DNA of 64,000 nucleotides from contig JAFUTH010000014.1 in the NCBI GenBank assembly GCA_017484285.1, positions 124,001 to 188,000 of the forward strand, written 5' to 3'. The translations under genes and the position numbers were made by a program. The notes under the pieces were generated by a model that was not told the origin of the DNA, did not search any database, and was given only the letters and a program-made list of their open reading frames with translations. Of this stretch, positions 1 to 9,250 are shown piece after piece (within the stretch, counting starts at the first letter, position 1; each line of letters starts with the position of its first letter). This DNA is from Treponema sp. (GTDB taxonomy: Bacteria; Spirochaetota; Spirochaetia; Treponematales; Treponemataceae).

Positions 1-348
1 GTCTTTTTCGGAACAGACTTGCTGGAGATTGTGCAACGCTTTTTCTTGGCGGCGCGTTTCTTCGATTTCTTTGAGGTAGGCGAGCGCAAAGTTTTTGTCT
101 TCGTTGATGATGAACAGACGCGCGAGTTCCGTGAGTTCATTTGAGCTTTCTTTGATGGTTTGGGAACTCTGCTCACAGATGATGAATTTATCGATTGCCG
201 TTTTGACCGCATGGAATCGCGCGTTGACGTTGCTTGAAATGAGCAGAATGAAGAAAAAAACAATTGCGGTGATAGCAATCAAAAAAGAATTGAGAAGATT
301 GATGTTGATGCCTTTCATTGTTTGGCTCGGCTCGGTGTACGATTTCAT
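1..348 (-). CDS. Membrane sensor protein, N-terminal part only
   Basis: This gene runs off the left edge, so only its first 116 codons are visible. It starts with ATG at 348, three bases after the stop of the DctP-like lipoprotein, so the two are surely one operon. The product has a short cytoplasmic leader, one strongly hydrophobic segment at about residues 17-37, and then a polar helical region rich in Glu, Lys and Arg. That architecture is typical of the input domain of diguanylate cyclases, histidine kinases or chemoreceptors. The output domain lies outside the window, so the class cannot be decided. The neighbouring solute receptor suggests a ligand-fed sensor, which is inference. Confidence 0.6.
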   Translation of the reverse strand, partial: MKSYTEPSQTMKGININLLNSFLIAITAIVFFFILLISSNVNARFHAVKTAIDKFIICEQSSQTIKESSNELTELARLFIINEDKNFALAYLKEIEETRRQEKALHNLQQVCSEKD

Positions 349-351
349 AGG

Positions 352-1359
352 CTAGTTATCCAACTCTAAAATTCTTTGGTACAGTTCGGGAAAGTCTTTT
401 GAGCTTTCTGTTATCATTGCGCGGCATGCCGCTTGCCAGGGGCGTTTGTCGGCAAGCTCGGTGATGGTTGCGCCTTCGTTTTTGAGTGCGGTCAGTGCTT
501 CTTCGTTTGCTTCATCGATAATCTGACGGCAATACTGTGATGCATACTGTGCTGCTTCGGTGAGAATGGCACGCTGGTTGTCGGAAAGCGCATCCCATGC
601 TGCCGCGTTGATGAGCACTTGCACCGCTCCGAGCATGTGTCCGTCGAGAATCATGTACGGCGCGATTTCATTGAATGCGTTCGAGAGATAATTGGTAATC
701 GGTTGGTCGGCAACGTCGAGCAATCCAGTTTGCATGGTTGCATACAAATCGGTAAAGGCAACCGTTACCGGCTCAGCCTCAAAGGCTTCAACCAAGTCCT
801 GAAGCACCTGCGCCCCCGAAACACGGACTTTTTTGCCCTTGATGTCGGCAAGCGTGGTGATTTTTTGTTTTGAGAAGAAATGACGGAATCCTTCTTCGCC
901 GTAGAACAAACCTTTTACGCCGAGTTTGTTTTCGTATGGCTCGTCTAGAATTTCTTGCGCGAGCGGAGAGGCGGCAAATCGCCAAAAGTGCTCATCGCTC
1001 GAAAATGTGTACGGAATTGAGAGCAGGCGTGACTTTTGCCCGCCGTAGCTTGCGAGGCTTGCGGAGACGCGCGCGAGCTGGATGGAACTCTCGGGCTTGA
1101 CGATGAGCGACATGACCTGAGCTTCATCGCCGAGAATGCCGGAGCAGTACAAATCAATTGTGACAGAACCGTTGGAAAGTTCCTCGGCTTTTTGCTTAAA
1201 CGCTGTGTCCATGCGCCCGACGATGGTGTCTGGCGGATTGACTTCTGCCATGACGAGCGTGACGGGAACTTCCGGCGGCTTTGGCTGCTCTTTTTCTTTG
1301 CACGAGCTGAGCGCAAGGAGAAGAGATGTTGCTATATACACGAAAAATACATGCTTCAT
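352..1359 (-). CDS. TRAP-type solute receptor lipoprotein (DctP family)
   Basis: A 335-residue periplasmic binding lipoprotein. The N-terminus has a signal peptide ending in a lipobox (LSSC, Cys about residue 20). The body shows DctP-family features: an early dicarboxylate-type motif region, the stretch RVSGAQVLQDLVEAF near residue 180, and a C-terminal helix-rich lobe. DctP proteins normally pass organic acids or similar anionic solutes to DctQ/DctM permeases, but neither is adjacent. The downstream partner, 3 bp away, is a membrane sensor, so this receptor may serve signalling. A TATACT hexamer lies 12 bp before the ATG and no ribosome-binding site is evident. Confidence 0.8.
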   Translation of the reverse strand: MKHVFFVYIATSLLLALSSCKEKEQPKPPEVPVTLVMAEVNPPDTIVGRMDTAFKQKAEELSNGSVTIDLYCSGILGDEAQVMSLIVKPESSIQLARVSASLASYGGQKSRLLSIPYTFSSDEHFWRFAASPLAQEILDEPYENKLGVKGLFYGEEGFRHFFSKQKITTLADIKGKKVRVSGAQVLQDLVEAFEAEPVTVAFTDLYATMQTGLLDVADQPITNYLSNAFNEIAPYMILDGHMLGAVQVLINAAAWDALSDNQRAILTEAAQYASQYCRQIIDEANEEALTALKNEGATITELADKRPWQAACRAMITESSKDFPELYQRILELDN

Positions 1360-1458
1360 ACTATAAGAAAAAGTATACTATCGATTCTAAAAGACTGCAA
1401 AGAAAAAATAATCGTTTTTTCAAGGGGGGAGATATTCATGCGCCTTGCGGTTTTGTGC

Positions 1459-1464
1459 TATAAT
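1459..1464 (+). promoter_or_regulatory. Extended -10 promoter of the purine permease
   Basis: TATAAT preceded by TGC (an extended -10) lies 38 bp before the permease ATG. The predicted leader is only about 30 nt and contains a GGAGG ribosome-binding site at 1488-1492, so there is no room for a purine riboswitch. Confidence 0.65.
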
Positions 1465-1502
1465 TTTGCCAATTTTTCACAAAACGTGGAGGCTTTCTAA
1501 AA

Positions 1503-2807
1503 ATGGACAAGTTCTTTAAATTGCAGAAGCGGGGAACGACGGTTTCCCGCGAAATCATCGGTGGCATCACTACATTTTTGGCGATGTCTTACATTCTTGC
1601 GGTAAACCCGCAGATTTTGTCTGGCGCGGGCTTGAATTGGGGCGCTGTTTTTACGGCGACGGGTGTTTCTGCGGCTATCGCGACGCTGGTCATGGCGTTT
1701 TTGGCGAATCTTCCGGTCGCGCTTGCGCCTGGATTGGGCTTGAACGCATTCTTCACGTATACGGTCGTTTTGGGCATGGGCTGCACGCCGGCATTCGCGC
1801 TCACCGCTGTCCTTCTTGAGGGCATTCTTTTTGTCGTGCTCTCACTGTTTGGAATCCGCGAGGCAATCATCAATTCTATTCCGGTCGGATTGCGAAAAGC
1901 GGTTGCGGTCGGTATCGGTCTGTTTATCACGTTGATTGGTCTTTCAAGCGCGGGAATCATAACGGGTGACGCTGGCACGCCGATTGCTTTCGTAAACCTC
2001 AACGGCGAGCACATGTCGGCGATTGTCGGTCTCATCGGTCTGGTGATTACAATCGCACTCTACATTCTCAACGTGCCGGGCGCTGTCTTGCTCGGCATTG
2101 CAATCACAACAATCATCGGTATTCCGTTCGGCGTCACCACAGTCCCGGAGAATTTCAGCCCGATATCAACGCCGGCGGCTCCAAGCTTATTCATGTTTGA
2201 ATGGAGCAACGTGCTCACGCTCAAATTCTTTACCGTCTTCTTTACCTTCTTGTTCACCGATCTTTTCGACACCATCGGTACATTGCTCGGTGTCGCAGAG
2301 CAGGGAAATCTCAAAGACAAAAACGGCAATGTTTTGAACGCAAAAGGTGCGCTTCTTTCTGATTCGATTGGTACTATCGTCGGCGCGTGCATGGGAACGT
2401 CAACGGTCACGAGTTTCGTCGAAAGCTCATCAGGTGTCGCAGCGGGGGCACGAACCGGTCTCGCATCTGTCGTAACGGCGGTGTTGTTCTTGATTGCGCT
2501 CTTTTTGAGCCCGCTTTTTGCGTTGATTCCGGCATGTGCAACGGCTCCAGCGCTGATTTTCGTCGGCTTTTTGATGATGCGCTCTGTTGTCGGTGTCGAT
2601 TTCCGCGACCCGTCCGAAGGAATTCCTGCTTTCATCACGATTATGGTCATGCCATTCGCCTATTCAATCTCAAAGGGCATTTCGTTCGGCATCATCTCAT
2701 ACGTGCTCTGTAAAATTTTTGCGCGCAAGGCAAAAGAAATTCCGCTTGTCACATGGATTTTGGCAGTGGTCTTCTTGTTCGACATCATTTTTGAGGCAGT
2801 CAAATAA
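1503..2807 (+). CDS. NCS2/AzgA-type purine permease
   Basis: A 434-residue polytopic membrane protein with about 12-14 hydrophobic segments. It resembles the AzgA-like branch of the NCS2 family, which imports hypoxanthine, guanine or adenine with protons. Diagnostic stretches include GGITTFLAMSYILAVNP near residue 20, ALAPGLGLNAFFTY near 75 and FVESSSGVAAGARTGL near 310, the last being the family's substrate-site region. The ATG has a GGAGG ribosome-binding site. It is transcribed alone, divergent from dctP and convergent with sbcC. Which purine it carries cannot be read from sequence. Confidence 0.88.
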   Translation: MDKFFKLQKRGTTVSREIIGGITTFLAMSYILAVNPQILSGAGLNWGAVFTATGVSAAIATLVMAFLANLPVALAPGLGLNAFFTYTVVLGMGCTPAFALTAVLLEGILFVVLSLFGIREAIINSIPVGLRKAVAVGIGLFITLIGLSSAGIITGDAGTPIAFVNLNGEHMSAIVGLIGLVITIALYILNVPGAVLLGIAITTIIGIPFGVTTVPENFSPISTPAAPSLFMFEWSNVLTLKFFTVFFTFLFTDLFDTIGTLLGVAEQGNLKDKNGNVLNAKGALLSDSIGTIVGACMGTSTVTSFVESSSGVAAGARTGLASVVTAVLFLIALFLSPLFALIPACATAPALIFVGFLMMRSVVGVDFRDPSEGIPAFITIMVMPFAYSISKGISFGIISYVLCKIFARKAKEIPLVTWILAVVFLFDIIFEAVK

Positions 2808-2855
2808 GACGGTGGCGGGCTGTTTCGGCTCGCCGCGCGTAGCTCATCGTCTGCG
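2808..2855. other. Convergent intergenic region, permease/sbcC
   Basis: A 48-bp gap between two converging genes. It holds a GC-rich imperfect inverted repeat (GGCGGGC with GGCTCGCC) but no T-run, so a terminator function is only possible. Confidence 0.3.
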
Positions 2856-5597
2856 CTACAGCTTCAATTCAATTTCACTTCCGGCAGATTGCGTTTTGGT
2901 GACGACAATCTGCCGGTCTATTTTTTCTTTGAGCTCGTTCACGTGACTGATGATGCCTACGAGCCGGTTATTTTCCGAGAGCGTATAGAGTGCTTTCATC
3001 GCGAGTTGCAACGTGTTTTCATCGAGCGTGCCGAATCCCTCGTCCACGAAGAGCGCGTCGAGTTGAATTCCGCCCGCGCTTTCTTGAATCTCATCGCTTA
3101 ATCCGAGCGCAAGGCTGAGCGATGCCATAAAACTTTCCCCGCCCGAAAGCGACGAAACGCTTCGCCGACCGCCTTTGTAATGGTCGATAACATCGATTTC
3201 AAGCCCCGACTGTCCGACTTTTCCGATTTCTTCACGGCGCACGAGCTCGTATTGCCCGTCTGACATAATCAGAAAACGCTGATTTGCGCGGCGCAAGATT
3301 TTGTCGAAATACGCCATCTGTACGTACGTCTCGAGCATGAGCCTGCCTTTGCCCGTAAGCTGACCGTTCGCCGTGTCCGAAAGCGACGTGACGACGATGA
3401 ATTCTTCGTCGAGGGCGGTGAGATTTTTGTGCGCGTCCTCTATGTCCGCAAGACATTGTGCGTTTGTCGCGATTCGTGCGGTGATGTGCTTTATGCGCTG
3501 GAAATTTTCTGCTTTTTTTGCGTCGGTCTCGCTTTTGCGCCGCTGTTCTGCTTCCCAGTCAAGCGCGGGAGCGTTCTCAAGGAGGGCGGAAAGTTGTTTT
3601 ATCGAGCCGGAGAGTTCTGAAATTTGCGCGGACGATTCGGAAAATCGCGCTTCTGCCTGGATTTTTGCGTTTTTGAATGCATCGATGCGTGCGCGCACTG
3701 CTTTTCCGTGCGCAATGGCTGCATCTTTGCTTTCGTATGCGAGTTTTTCGGCTTCCTCAGCAATCTGTTTTTGGAGCGTGGCAATCAGCGTATCCGATGT
3801 GAGTCTTTGTGTTTCATATGCGTCGTATTCGCGCTGAATGCGTTCGCTGTCGCTTTGAGCGAGCGGAATGCGCTGTTCGAGCATTTCTTTTTCAGCGATT
3901 TTTGCTTGCACGGCGGCGAGTGCGTTCCTGACTGCTTCATAGTGTGCGCGGTTTTCTGCCTGAGCCTGCGCGACGTCTGCGGAGAGCGCAAGATTTTCTT
4001 TGAGCTCGGCGATTTCCCTTTCGAGCGAGGCGTGCGTTCCGCTCAGTTGTGCGCAGTGCTGTGCCGCGTTCGAGGTTTGTTTTTGGCGCTCCTGCCAGCG
4101 CGTTTCGGCTTCGGTTACCGCTTCTTGCGACGGTGCTTGTGACGAGCGTTTTGCAGGCGCGGGGTGCTCGCATGAGCCACAAACGGGGCAGGGTGCGTTA
4201 TCTTCAAGCTCTGCTGCCAAGATGCCCGCCTGTTCGCTTAGATACTGGCTTCGGAGCGCATTGTAGGCAGCCAGATGCTGCGTCTCTTCTTCGTTCAAGC
4301 GAGTGAATTCCTTTTGGGCGCGCATGAGCTCTTCCGTGAGTGAATCATAGGCTTCGATTTTGTGCGCGAGGTGCTCAAGGGAAGCGAATTCGGCTTCAAG
4401 CGTCGCTTGTTCTGCCTCATGCTGCATTTTTTCCGCCCCGATGTCTTTGAGTGCATCGAGTTTGCTTGTCATCGATTTGATGTCTGCCTCAATGCGTTCC
4501 CGTTTTGCCTTTGTCTCTTCGGCGTGTTTTTTTGCCGTCTGGTGTTCGCTTTTTGCACGCGCGCATTCCGTGCGTTTTTGCTCAAGCGAATCGTAATCGG
4601 CGAGCGAATTGAGCAATGTAATTCGCTCTTCTTCGAGCGCTGCGAGCTCTTCGTCGTGGGAGCGAGCGTCTTCAAGGGCGGCTTTGTCAGCTTCATGCTG
4701 TGTTTTGAGCGCTGCAAATCGAGCAGTCTGCTCAGAAAGTGCCTTTTGATTTTCGATGATGGCTTCTGCCTGTGTGAGACGCGCGGAAATTTCTTCGGCT
4801 TGTGCGCTTAAAATGTGCTCTTGCTCGTGCAATTCGCCTTCAGTCTGCCTGTCTTGTGCGACGAGAGCCGAGAGAAGGGCGATTGAGTCTTCAAGCACGA
4901 GGGCGTTTTCCCGCGCTTTCCGAAGATTGTCCGCCTGTTCGTTTGTTTCATCGAATTGTATCGCTGAAAGAATGCGTTGAATCGTGCGCTTTTCGCTCTC
5001 CCGGCTGTTTTTGAGTGCGCGCGCATTGTCCTTGAGCTTTTCCTGCAAGAGCGCATAAAAATCGGTCTTAAACAGTTTTCGGAAAATGTCTTGTTTTGAT
5101 TTTGTGTCGGATTTGAGCAGTTTTTGGAACTCACCCTGCGCAAGCATCGCAATCTGTGAGAACTGATTTTTGTCGATGCCGAGAATTTCGATGATTTTTT
5201 CGTTTACGTCCTTGATTTTGGTGATGACAGAACCATCGCTGAGCCGGAGTTCGGCATTCGCGTTCTCTTTGGTGAGCGCGTCTCCCCGTTTTGCCTTCCG
5301 CTGGTATTCGGGATTTCGTGTCACCGTGTATGTTTTTCCCGCGTAGGAAAACGTAAGTTCGACTTCGGTGGGCGTTTCATCGTCAGCGTAGAGCGAGCGG
5401 AGCATGTGCACCGTGCGCGAGCCGCCGCTTGCCTCGCCAAAGAGCGCGAACGAAATGGCGTCAAAAATCGATGTTTTGCCCGCGCCCGTGTCACCGGTGA
5501 CGAGGTAGAGCCCGCTCGTGCCGAGTTTTTCAAAATCAACGGTTGTTCGTTTTGCATAAGGACCGAAGCCGGTCATCGTAAGTTTTAAAGGACGCAT
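2856..5597 (-). CDS. sbcC: Exonuclease subunit SbcC (Rad50-like ATPase)
   Basis: A 913-residue SMC-type ATPase that with SbcD forms the nuclease that opens hairpins and trims blocked DNA ends. Walker A is GDTGAGKTS near residue 35. Two very long coiled-coil arms flank a zinc-hook CPVC at about residue 470. The C-terminal head has the signature LSGGESFMASL, Walker B LDALFVDEGFGTLD and a final His switch (ISHVNEL). The length is slightly below E. coli SbcC but normal for the family. It starts 2 bp after the sbcD stop, so the two are translationally linked. The end overlaps no other gene. Confidence 0.96.
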   Translation of the reverse strand: MRPLKLTMTGFGPYAKRTTVDFEKLGTSGLYLVTGDTGAGKTSIFDAISFALFGEASGGSRTVHMLRSLYADDETPTEVELTFSYAGKTYTVTRNPEYQRKAKRGDALTKENANAELRLSDGSVITKIKDVNEKIIEILGIDKNQFSQIAMLAQGEFQKLLKSDTKSKQDIFRKLFKTDFYALLQEKLKDNARALKNSRESEKRTIQRILSAIQFDETNEQADNLRKARENALVLEDSIALLSALVAQDRQTEGELHEQEHILSAQAEEISARLTQAEAIIENQKALSEQTARFAALKTQHEADKAALEDARSHDEELAALEEERITLLNSLADYDSLEQKRTECARAKSEHQTAKKHAEETKAKRERIEADIKSMTSKLDALKDIGAEKMQHEAEQATLEAEFASLEHLAHKIEAYDSLTEELMRAQKEFTRLNEEETQHLAAYNALRSQYLSEQAGILAAELEDNAPCPVCGSCEHPAPAKRSSQAPSQEAVTEAETRWQERQKQTSNAAQHCAQLSGTHASLEREIAELKENLALSADVAQAQAENRAHYEAVRNALAAVQAKIAEKEMLEQRIPLAQSDSERIQREYDAYETQRLTSDTLIATLQKQIAEEAEKLAYESKDAAIAHGKAVRARIDAFKNAKIQAEARFSESSAQISELSGSIKQLSALLENAPALDWEAEQRRKSETDAKKAENFQRIKHITARIATNAQCLADIEDAHKNLTALDEEFIVVTSLSDTANGQLTGKGRLMLETYVQMAYFDKILRRANQRFLIMSDGQYELVRREEIGKVGQSGLEIDVIDHYKGGRRSVSSLSGGESFMASLSLALGLSDEIQESAGGIQLDALFVDEGFGTLDENTLQLAMKALYTLSENNRLVGIISHVNELKEKIDRQIVVTKTQSAGSEIELKL

Positions 5598-5599
5598 GC

Positions 5600-6742
5600 T
5601 TACTCCGAAAGAAGAGAGGTGATAAGGAATTCAAGATAGCTGCGCTGCTGCTCGTTCAGTGCGCTCGCATTTTGGCTTTCATAAAAATCGGCGAAAATCT
5701 CAATCGGGCTCTTTTTTTGGAGCGATGCCGACATCTGTACGCTCTGGCTGTTTCGCGTGCGTTCATTGTCGTAATCGAGTTTCATGATGCGCGGATAGAC
5801 GAGACGGAGCTTTGAAAGCGCGTCGGGAACGTCCTGTTCGTCGGTGAGCGTGATGTGTAAATAATCGTCTGGCGATTGTTTTTCACTGTTTTGCGATGAA
5901 TTTGCTTTTCCGCTGATAATATCGCTGAATCTGCCCTTGATTTCGCGCATATCATGGAGCGGTGTGAGCGGAATGAGCGTGACCGAGACCGTGCCCTTTT
6001 CGCGCAGTTCGACGATGCATGCCGATTTTTTGTGCGTGCTCTCTGAGAACGAATATTTGAGCGGCGTTCCCGAATAGCGCATGGTTTCGCGCGTAACCTG
6101 TTGGGGCGAGTGGATGTGCCCGAGCGCAACGTAGTCGAATCCGTCGAACACAAAAGCGTCAACGTTGTCCGTGCCGCCGACCGAAAAGTCTTCGGAATCA
6201 CAGCGCACTGAGCCTGTCACGAACTGGTGCGTCACGAGTACATTGCGCTCGTTTGTGTCGATGTGCATCTGTGAGATGGCTTCATTCACTGCATCGGTGT
6301 AGCTTTCGATGTCTTTTTCAAAGACCGCACGCACATGCGCGGGTTTTATGAACGGAAGCAGATAAAAACGCACGCTTCCGAATGAGTCTTGCATACAAAT
6401 CGGCTCGACCGTCCCGTCGTAGACCTTCGAGATATGAAGCCCTTCCTGCTCCATGAGCCGAGAGCCGAACGCAAGTCGCTCTGCGGAATCGTGGTTCCCC
6501 GCGATTAAAAAGACGGTGATATGTTTGCGCGAGAGGTTGACCAAAAAAGTGTCGAGCAGCATGACCGCCTGTTCGCTCGGCGTGGACTTGTCATAAACGT
6601 CACCCGCAATCACAACGGCATCGACGTTTTCGCGCTCGGCAATCTCAAGAAGCTGCTGCAAGATGAATTCTTGGTCTTCGAGCAGGGAAAAATCATTGAC
6701 GCGCTTTCCGAGATGCAGGTCAGCGAGATGGAGAAATTTCAT
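5600..6742 (-). CDS. sbcD: Exonuclease subunit SbcD (Mre11-like nuclease)
   Basis: A 380-residue metallophosphoesterase, the nuclease partner of SbcC. The metal-binding motifs appear in order: DLHLG at residue 8, GDVYD near 48, GNHD near 82, and GHIHSPQ near 208. A C-terminal capping domain follows. It lies directly before sbcC and 20 bp after the FliM-like gene. A possible internal promoter (TACAGT at 6752-6757, 9 bp before the ATG) would give an almost leaderless transcript, and no Shine-Dalgarno sequence is visible. Confidence 0.95.
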   Translation of the reverse strand: MKFLHLADLHLGKRVNDFSLLEDQEFILQQLLEIAERENVDAVVIAGDVYDKSTPSEQAVMLLDTFLVNLSRKHITVFLIAGNHDSAERLAFGSRLMEQEGLHISKVYDGTVEPICMQDSFGSVRFYLLPFIKPAHVRAVFEKDIESYTDAVNEAISQMHIDTNERNVLVTHQFVTGSVRCDSEDFSVGGTDNVDAFVFDGFDYVALGHIHSPQQVTRETMRYSGTPLKYSFSESTHKKSACIVELREKGTVSVTLIPLTPLHDMREIKGRFSDIISGKANSSQNSEKQSPDDYLHITLTDEQDVPDALSKLRLVYPRIMKLDYDNERTRNSQSVQMSASLQKKSPIEIFADFYESQNASALNEQQRSYLEFLITSLLSE

Positions 6743-6762
6743 TGTAGAAAAACTGTACAGGT

Positions 6763-7407
6763 TTACTCTTCGTTTTTCAAGTTAAGGGAATCAACAAATT
6801 CTTTGGTGAGGAATAGTTTTTCGATTCCGAACGAGCGCAGGTTTTCGTTCCATTTGACGGTGACGCACAAGCCTGTCTGACCGCTGTAGTACACGCTCTT
6901 GTCTTTTTCGAAGAGCGGCGTGATTTCTGGCGTTTTTGTGTGAATGCGCGCCGCCAGACTGTCAGCGAAGAGCTTGATGACAAAATCTTTGAGCACTTCA
7001 CTTTGGAAGCGGTTGATTTTGTGCTTTGTGTCGATGGTGAGACCGGAAAGCGCGCCGAAGAGGAACGAATCGAGCTTGATGTAGCATTTTGTGTCACCAA
7101 AGCTGATTTCGTACAGGAATTCGTTTGAGTTCGCGATGTCGAAGAATTCGTCGATGTTCATGTGATCGATGGACGTAATCGGCATCTTCCGGACTTTTGG
7201 CTCGCCGAATTTTTTGCGCAGGGCTTTACGAAAACGCACATACGCGCCTTTGCAGAGCGAGCGGAATTCTTTGATTTGCGCTTCTGAGTAAATATGTTTT
7301 GTTCGGTATACTTTTTTTTCGATGATGGGGGAATCATGCGTTCTGGTGGTGATTCCAAGTAATTTGTCAACTTCGTCTTGTGAAAGACTTACTCCATGTT
7401 CTGCCAT
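6763..7407 (-). CDS. FliM-like protein lacking the C-terminal SpoA domain
   Basis: A 214-residue protein. Residues 7-16 read LSQDEVDKLL, nearly identical to the CheY-binding peptide at the N-terminus of flagellar switch proteins FliM and FliY. The following region resembles the FliM middle domain: a helical entry (IKEFRSLCKGAYVRFRKAL), then ITSIDHMNIDEFF and a strand-rich section with LDSFLFGALSG. No SpoA/FliN-like C-terminal domain is present. By inference it may be a switch-associated or CheY-sequestering paralogue. It heads an operon with sbcD-sbcC, which is unrelated in function. The promoter is leaderless-type: TAGAAT six bases before ATG. An alternative is an uncharacterised spirochaetal protein with chance similarity to the peptide. 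Confidence 0.6.
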   Translation of the reverse strand: MAEHGVSLSQDEVDKLLGITTRTHDSPIIEKKVYRTKHIYSEAQIKEFRSLCKGAYVRFRKALRKKFGEPKVRKMPITSIDHMNIDEFFDIANSNEFLYEISFGDTKCYIKLDSFLFGALSGLTIDTKHKINRFQSEVLKDFVIKLFADSLAARIHTKTPEITPLFEKDKSVYYSGQTGLCVTVKWNENLRSFGIEKLFLTKEFVDSLNLKNEE

Positions 7408-7413
7408 GAATCT

Positions 7414-7419
7414 ATTCTA
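7414..7419 (-). promoter_or_regulatory. Leaderless-type -10 of the FliM-like gene
   Basis: TAGAAT on the minus strand, separated from the ATG at 7407 by exactly six bases. The expected transcription start coincides with the start codon, and no ribosome-binding site is present. Confidence 0.6.
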
Positions 7420-7495
7420 ACGCATATTAAAATAAATTTAAAGAAAATAACATTTTTTTATCGCAGGAGCGTGTGTATTCCGAAACATCTTCTGT

Positions 7496-7501
7496 TATAA
7501 T
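7496..7501 (+). promoter_or_regulatory. Leaderless-type -10 of the ABC exporter operon
   Basis: TATAAT six bases before the ATG at 7508. The predicted start site is the A of the start codon. The intergenic region is divergent with the FliM-like gene, whose -10 has the same spacing. Confidence 0.65.
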
Positions 7502-7507
7502 CGTGCC

Positions 7508-9241
7508 ATGTCTCTCGTAAAAAAAATCACTTCGGGCATGGAAACACGATATTGGCTCTATTCGTTCGTTTCTCCGCTTTTCATTGTCGGCGAAGTGCTC
7601 ATGGAAACCACGATTCCGCTCGTCATGGCGCAAATTGTCGATGTCGGCATAAAAAACGCTGATTCTGATTTTGTGATTCGCTACGGGCTTTTGATGGTCG
7701 TGATGGCGAGTTTTTCGCTCTTTTGCGGTGCGATGTGCGGTCGTATTTCTTCGCTCGCTGCGTTCGGATTTTCAAAAAATCTGCGAAAAAAGCTTTTTAA
7801 AAAAGTGCAGGATTTCTCTTTCTCAAACATGGACCGCTTCGGTACGGACTCGCTTGTCACGCGCCTCACCACCGATGTCACGAATTTGCAGAATATGTAC
7901 CAGAACCTCATCCGTACAGCGGTTCGCAGCCCGATTATGATGATCTTCGGTACGATTATGGCATTCTCAATAAACGCGCGGCTTGCGCTCATCTTTTTCA
8001 TCGTGATTCCGATTCTTGCCGTTGTGCTCGCTCTGATTGTCGTTTTGTCATACCCGCGTTTTCGGCTTATGCTCGCCAAGTATGACCGCCTCAATAAAAT
8101 CGTTCAAGAGAACCTGATTGCCATCCGCGTCGTAAAGGCATTTGTCCGGGGAGCGCATGAAAATGAAAAATTCGATGCCGTCGCGGAAGATTTGCAGCGT
8201 ACGCAGGTGAGCGCGGAAAAAATCGTCATTCTCAACATGCCGATTATGCACCTCATGATTTACGGCTGCATCGTGAGCACGCTGTGGTTTGGCGGAAACA
8301 TGGTCGTGAGCGAGAATATGCAGGTCGGCGCGCTCATCAGCTTTATCTCGTACGTCACACAAATCCTCATGTCGCTCATGATGCTCTCGCGTCTTTTTAT
8401 CATGTTCATCATGTCCCGAGCCTCACTCACGCGAATCATGGAAGTGCTGGAAGAGGAGATTGAAATTGAAAACGGAAAAGTGAAAATTGAAAATACAAAA
8501 TCGCCGTGTGACATCGACTTCCAGCATGTGTTCTTTTCTTACGACAAAAAAATGGAACATGCGGTGCTATCGGATATTTCGCTTTCGATTCCGCAGGGCT
8601 CTACGGTCGGGATTTTGGGGGGAACGGGAAGCTCCAAGTCTACGCTCGTGCAGTTGATTCCGCGCTTGTACGAAGTGACGAGCGGCGCGGTTTTGGTCGG
8701 TGGAAAAGATGTGCGTGAGTGGGATGTGACGGACTTGCGCAAAAAAATCGGCTTCGTCTTGCAGAAAAACACGCTCTTTTCGGGAACAATCGCCGAAAAC
8801 GTGCGCTGGGGAAACGAAAACGCCACGGACGAAGACTTGATTGCCGCGTGCATGGCGAGTGACGCGCACGGATTCGTCTCTTCATTTCCTGCGGGCTACG
8901 ACACGGATGTGGGGCAGGGCGGCGTGAACCTTTCGGGCGGGCAAAAACAGCGGCTCTGCATTGCGCGCGCGCTCGTCAAAAAGCCCGACATCTTGATTTT
9001 GGACGACTCAACGAGCGCGGTGGATACGGCGACGGATTTGCGCATCAGAAACGCGCTCCGCTCATCGCTCCCTAAGACAACCAAACTCATTATCGCGCAG
9101 AGAATCGCCTCAGTTCAGGACGCGGATTGTATCATCGTGCTTGACGCGGGCACTATCAACGGAATCGGCACGCATGACGAGCTGATGAAAAACAATCAGA
9201 TTTACCGCGAAGTCTATGACTCGCAGATGAGCGAAAACTAG
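7508..9241 (+). CDS. ABC exporter half-transporter, subunit with degenerate ATP site
   Basis: A 577-residue half-transporter: six membrane segments in residues 1-310, then a nucleotide-binding domain. Walker A is GGTGSSKST, the signature is LSGGQKQRL, and Walker B ends LILDDSTSAVD. It therefore has Asp where the catalytic Glu should be. That marks the non-catalytic half of a heterodimeric exporter of the LmrCD/TM287-288 type, and the next gene supplies the partner. Residues 318-331 of the linker (EIENGKVKIENTK) come from a short DNA repeat also found between genes elsewhere in this window. The substrate is unknown; drugs, lipids or peptides are typical. Confidence 0.9.
   Translation: MSLVKKITSGMETRYWLYSFVSPLFIVGEVLMETTIPLVMAQIVDVGIKNADSDFVIRYGLLMVVMASFSLFCGAMCGRISSLAAFGFSKNLRKKLFKKVQDFSFSNMDRFGTDSLVTRLTTDVTNLQNMYQNLIRTAVRSPIMMIFGTIMAFSINARLALIFFIVIPILAVVLALIVVLSYPRFRLMLAKYDRLNKIVQENLIAIRVVKAFVRGAHENEKFDAVAEDLQRTQVSAEKIVILNMPIMHLMIYGCIVSTLWFGGNMVVSENMQVGALISFISYVTQILMSLMMLSRLFIMFIMSRASLTRIMEVLEEEIEIENGKVKIENTKSPCDIDFQHVFFSYDKKMEHAVLSDISLSIPQGSTVGILGGTGSSKSTLVQLIPRLYEVTSGAVLVGGKDVREWDVTDLRKKIGFVLQKNTLFSGTIAENVRWGNENATDEDLIAACMASDAHGFVSSFPAGYDTDVGQGGVNLSGGQKQRLCIARALVKKPDILILDDSTSAVDTATDLRIRNALRSSLPKTTKLIIAQRIASVQDADCIIVLDAGTINGIGTHDELMKNNQIYREVYDSQMSEN
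8461..8498 (+). repeat. GAAAATTGAAAACGGAAA-type repeat inside ABC exporter
   Basis: A purine-rich repeat encoding the linker between membrane and ATPase domains, in frame. Similar copies lie at 17999-18033 (inverted), 39177-39209 (inverted) and 43071-43110. Confidence 0.6.
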
Positions 9242-9250
9242 GAGAAGAAC

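Noticed and set aside
1360..1502. Purine riboswitch before the purine permease
   Set aside because: The predicted leader is only about 30 nt and lacks aptamer-like stems.
2060..2650. A 196-codon antisense frame within the purine permease gene
   Set aside because: Shadow frame of a highly biased membrane-protein gene; no supporting features.
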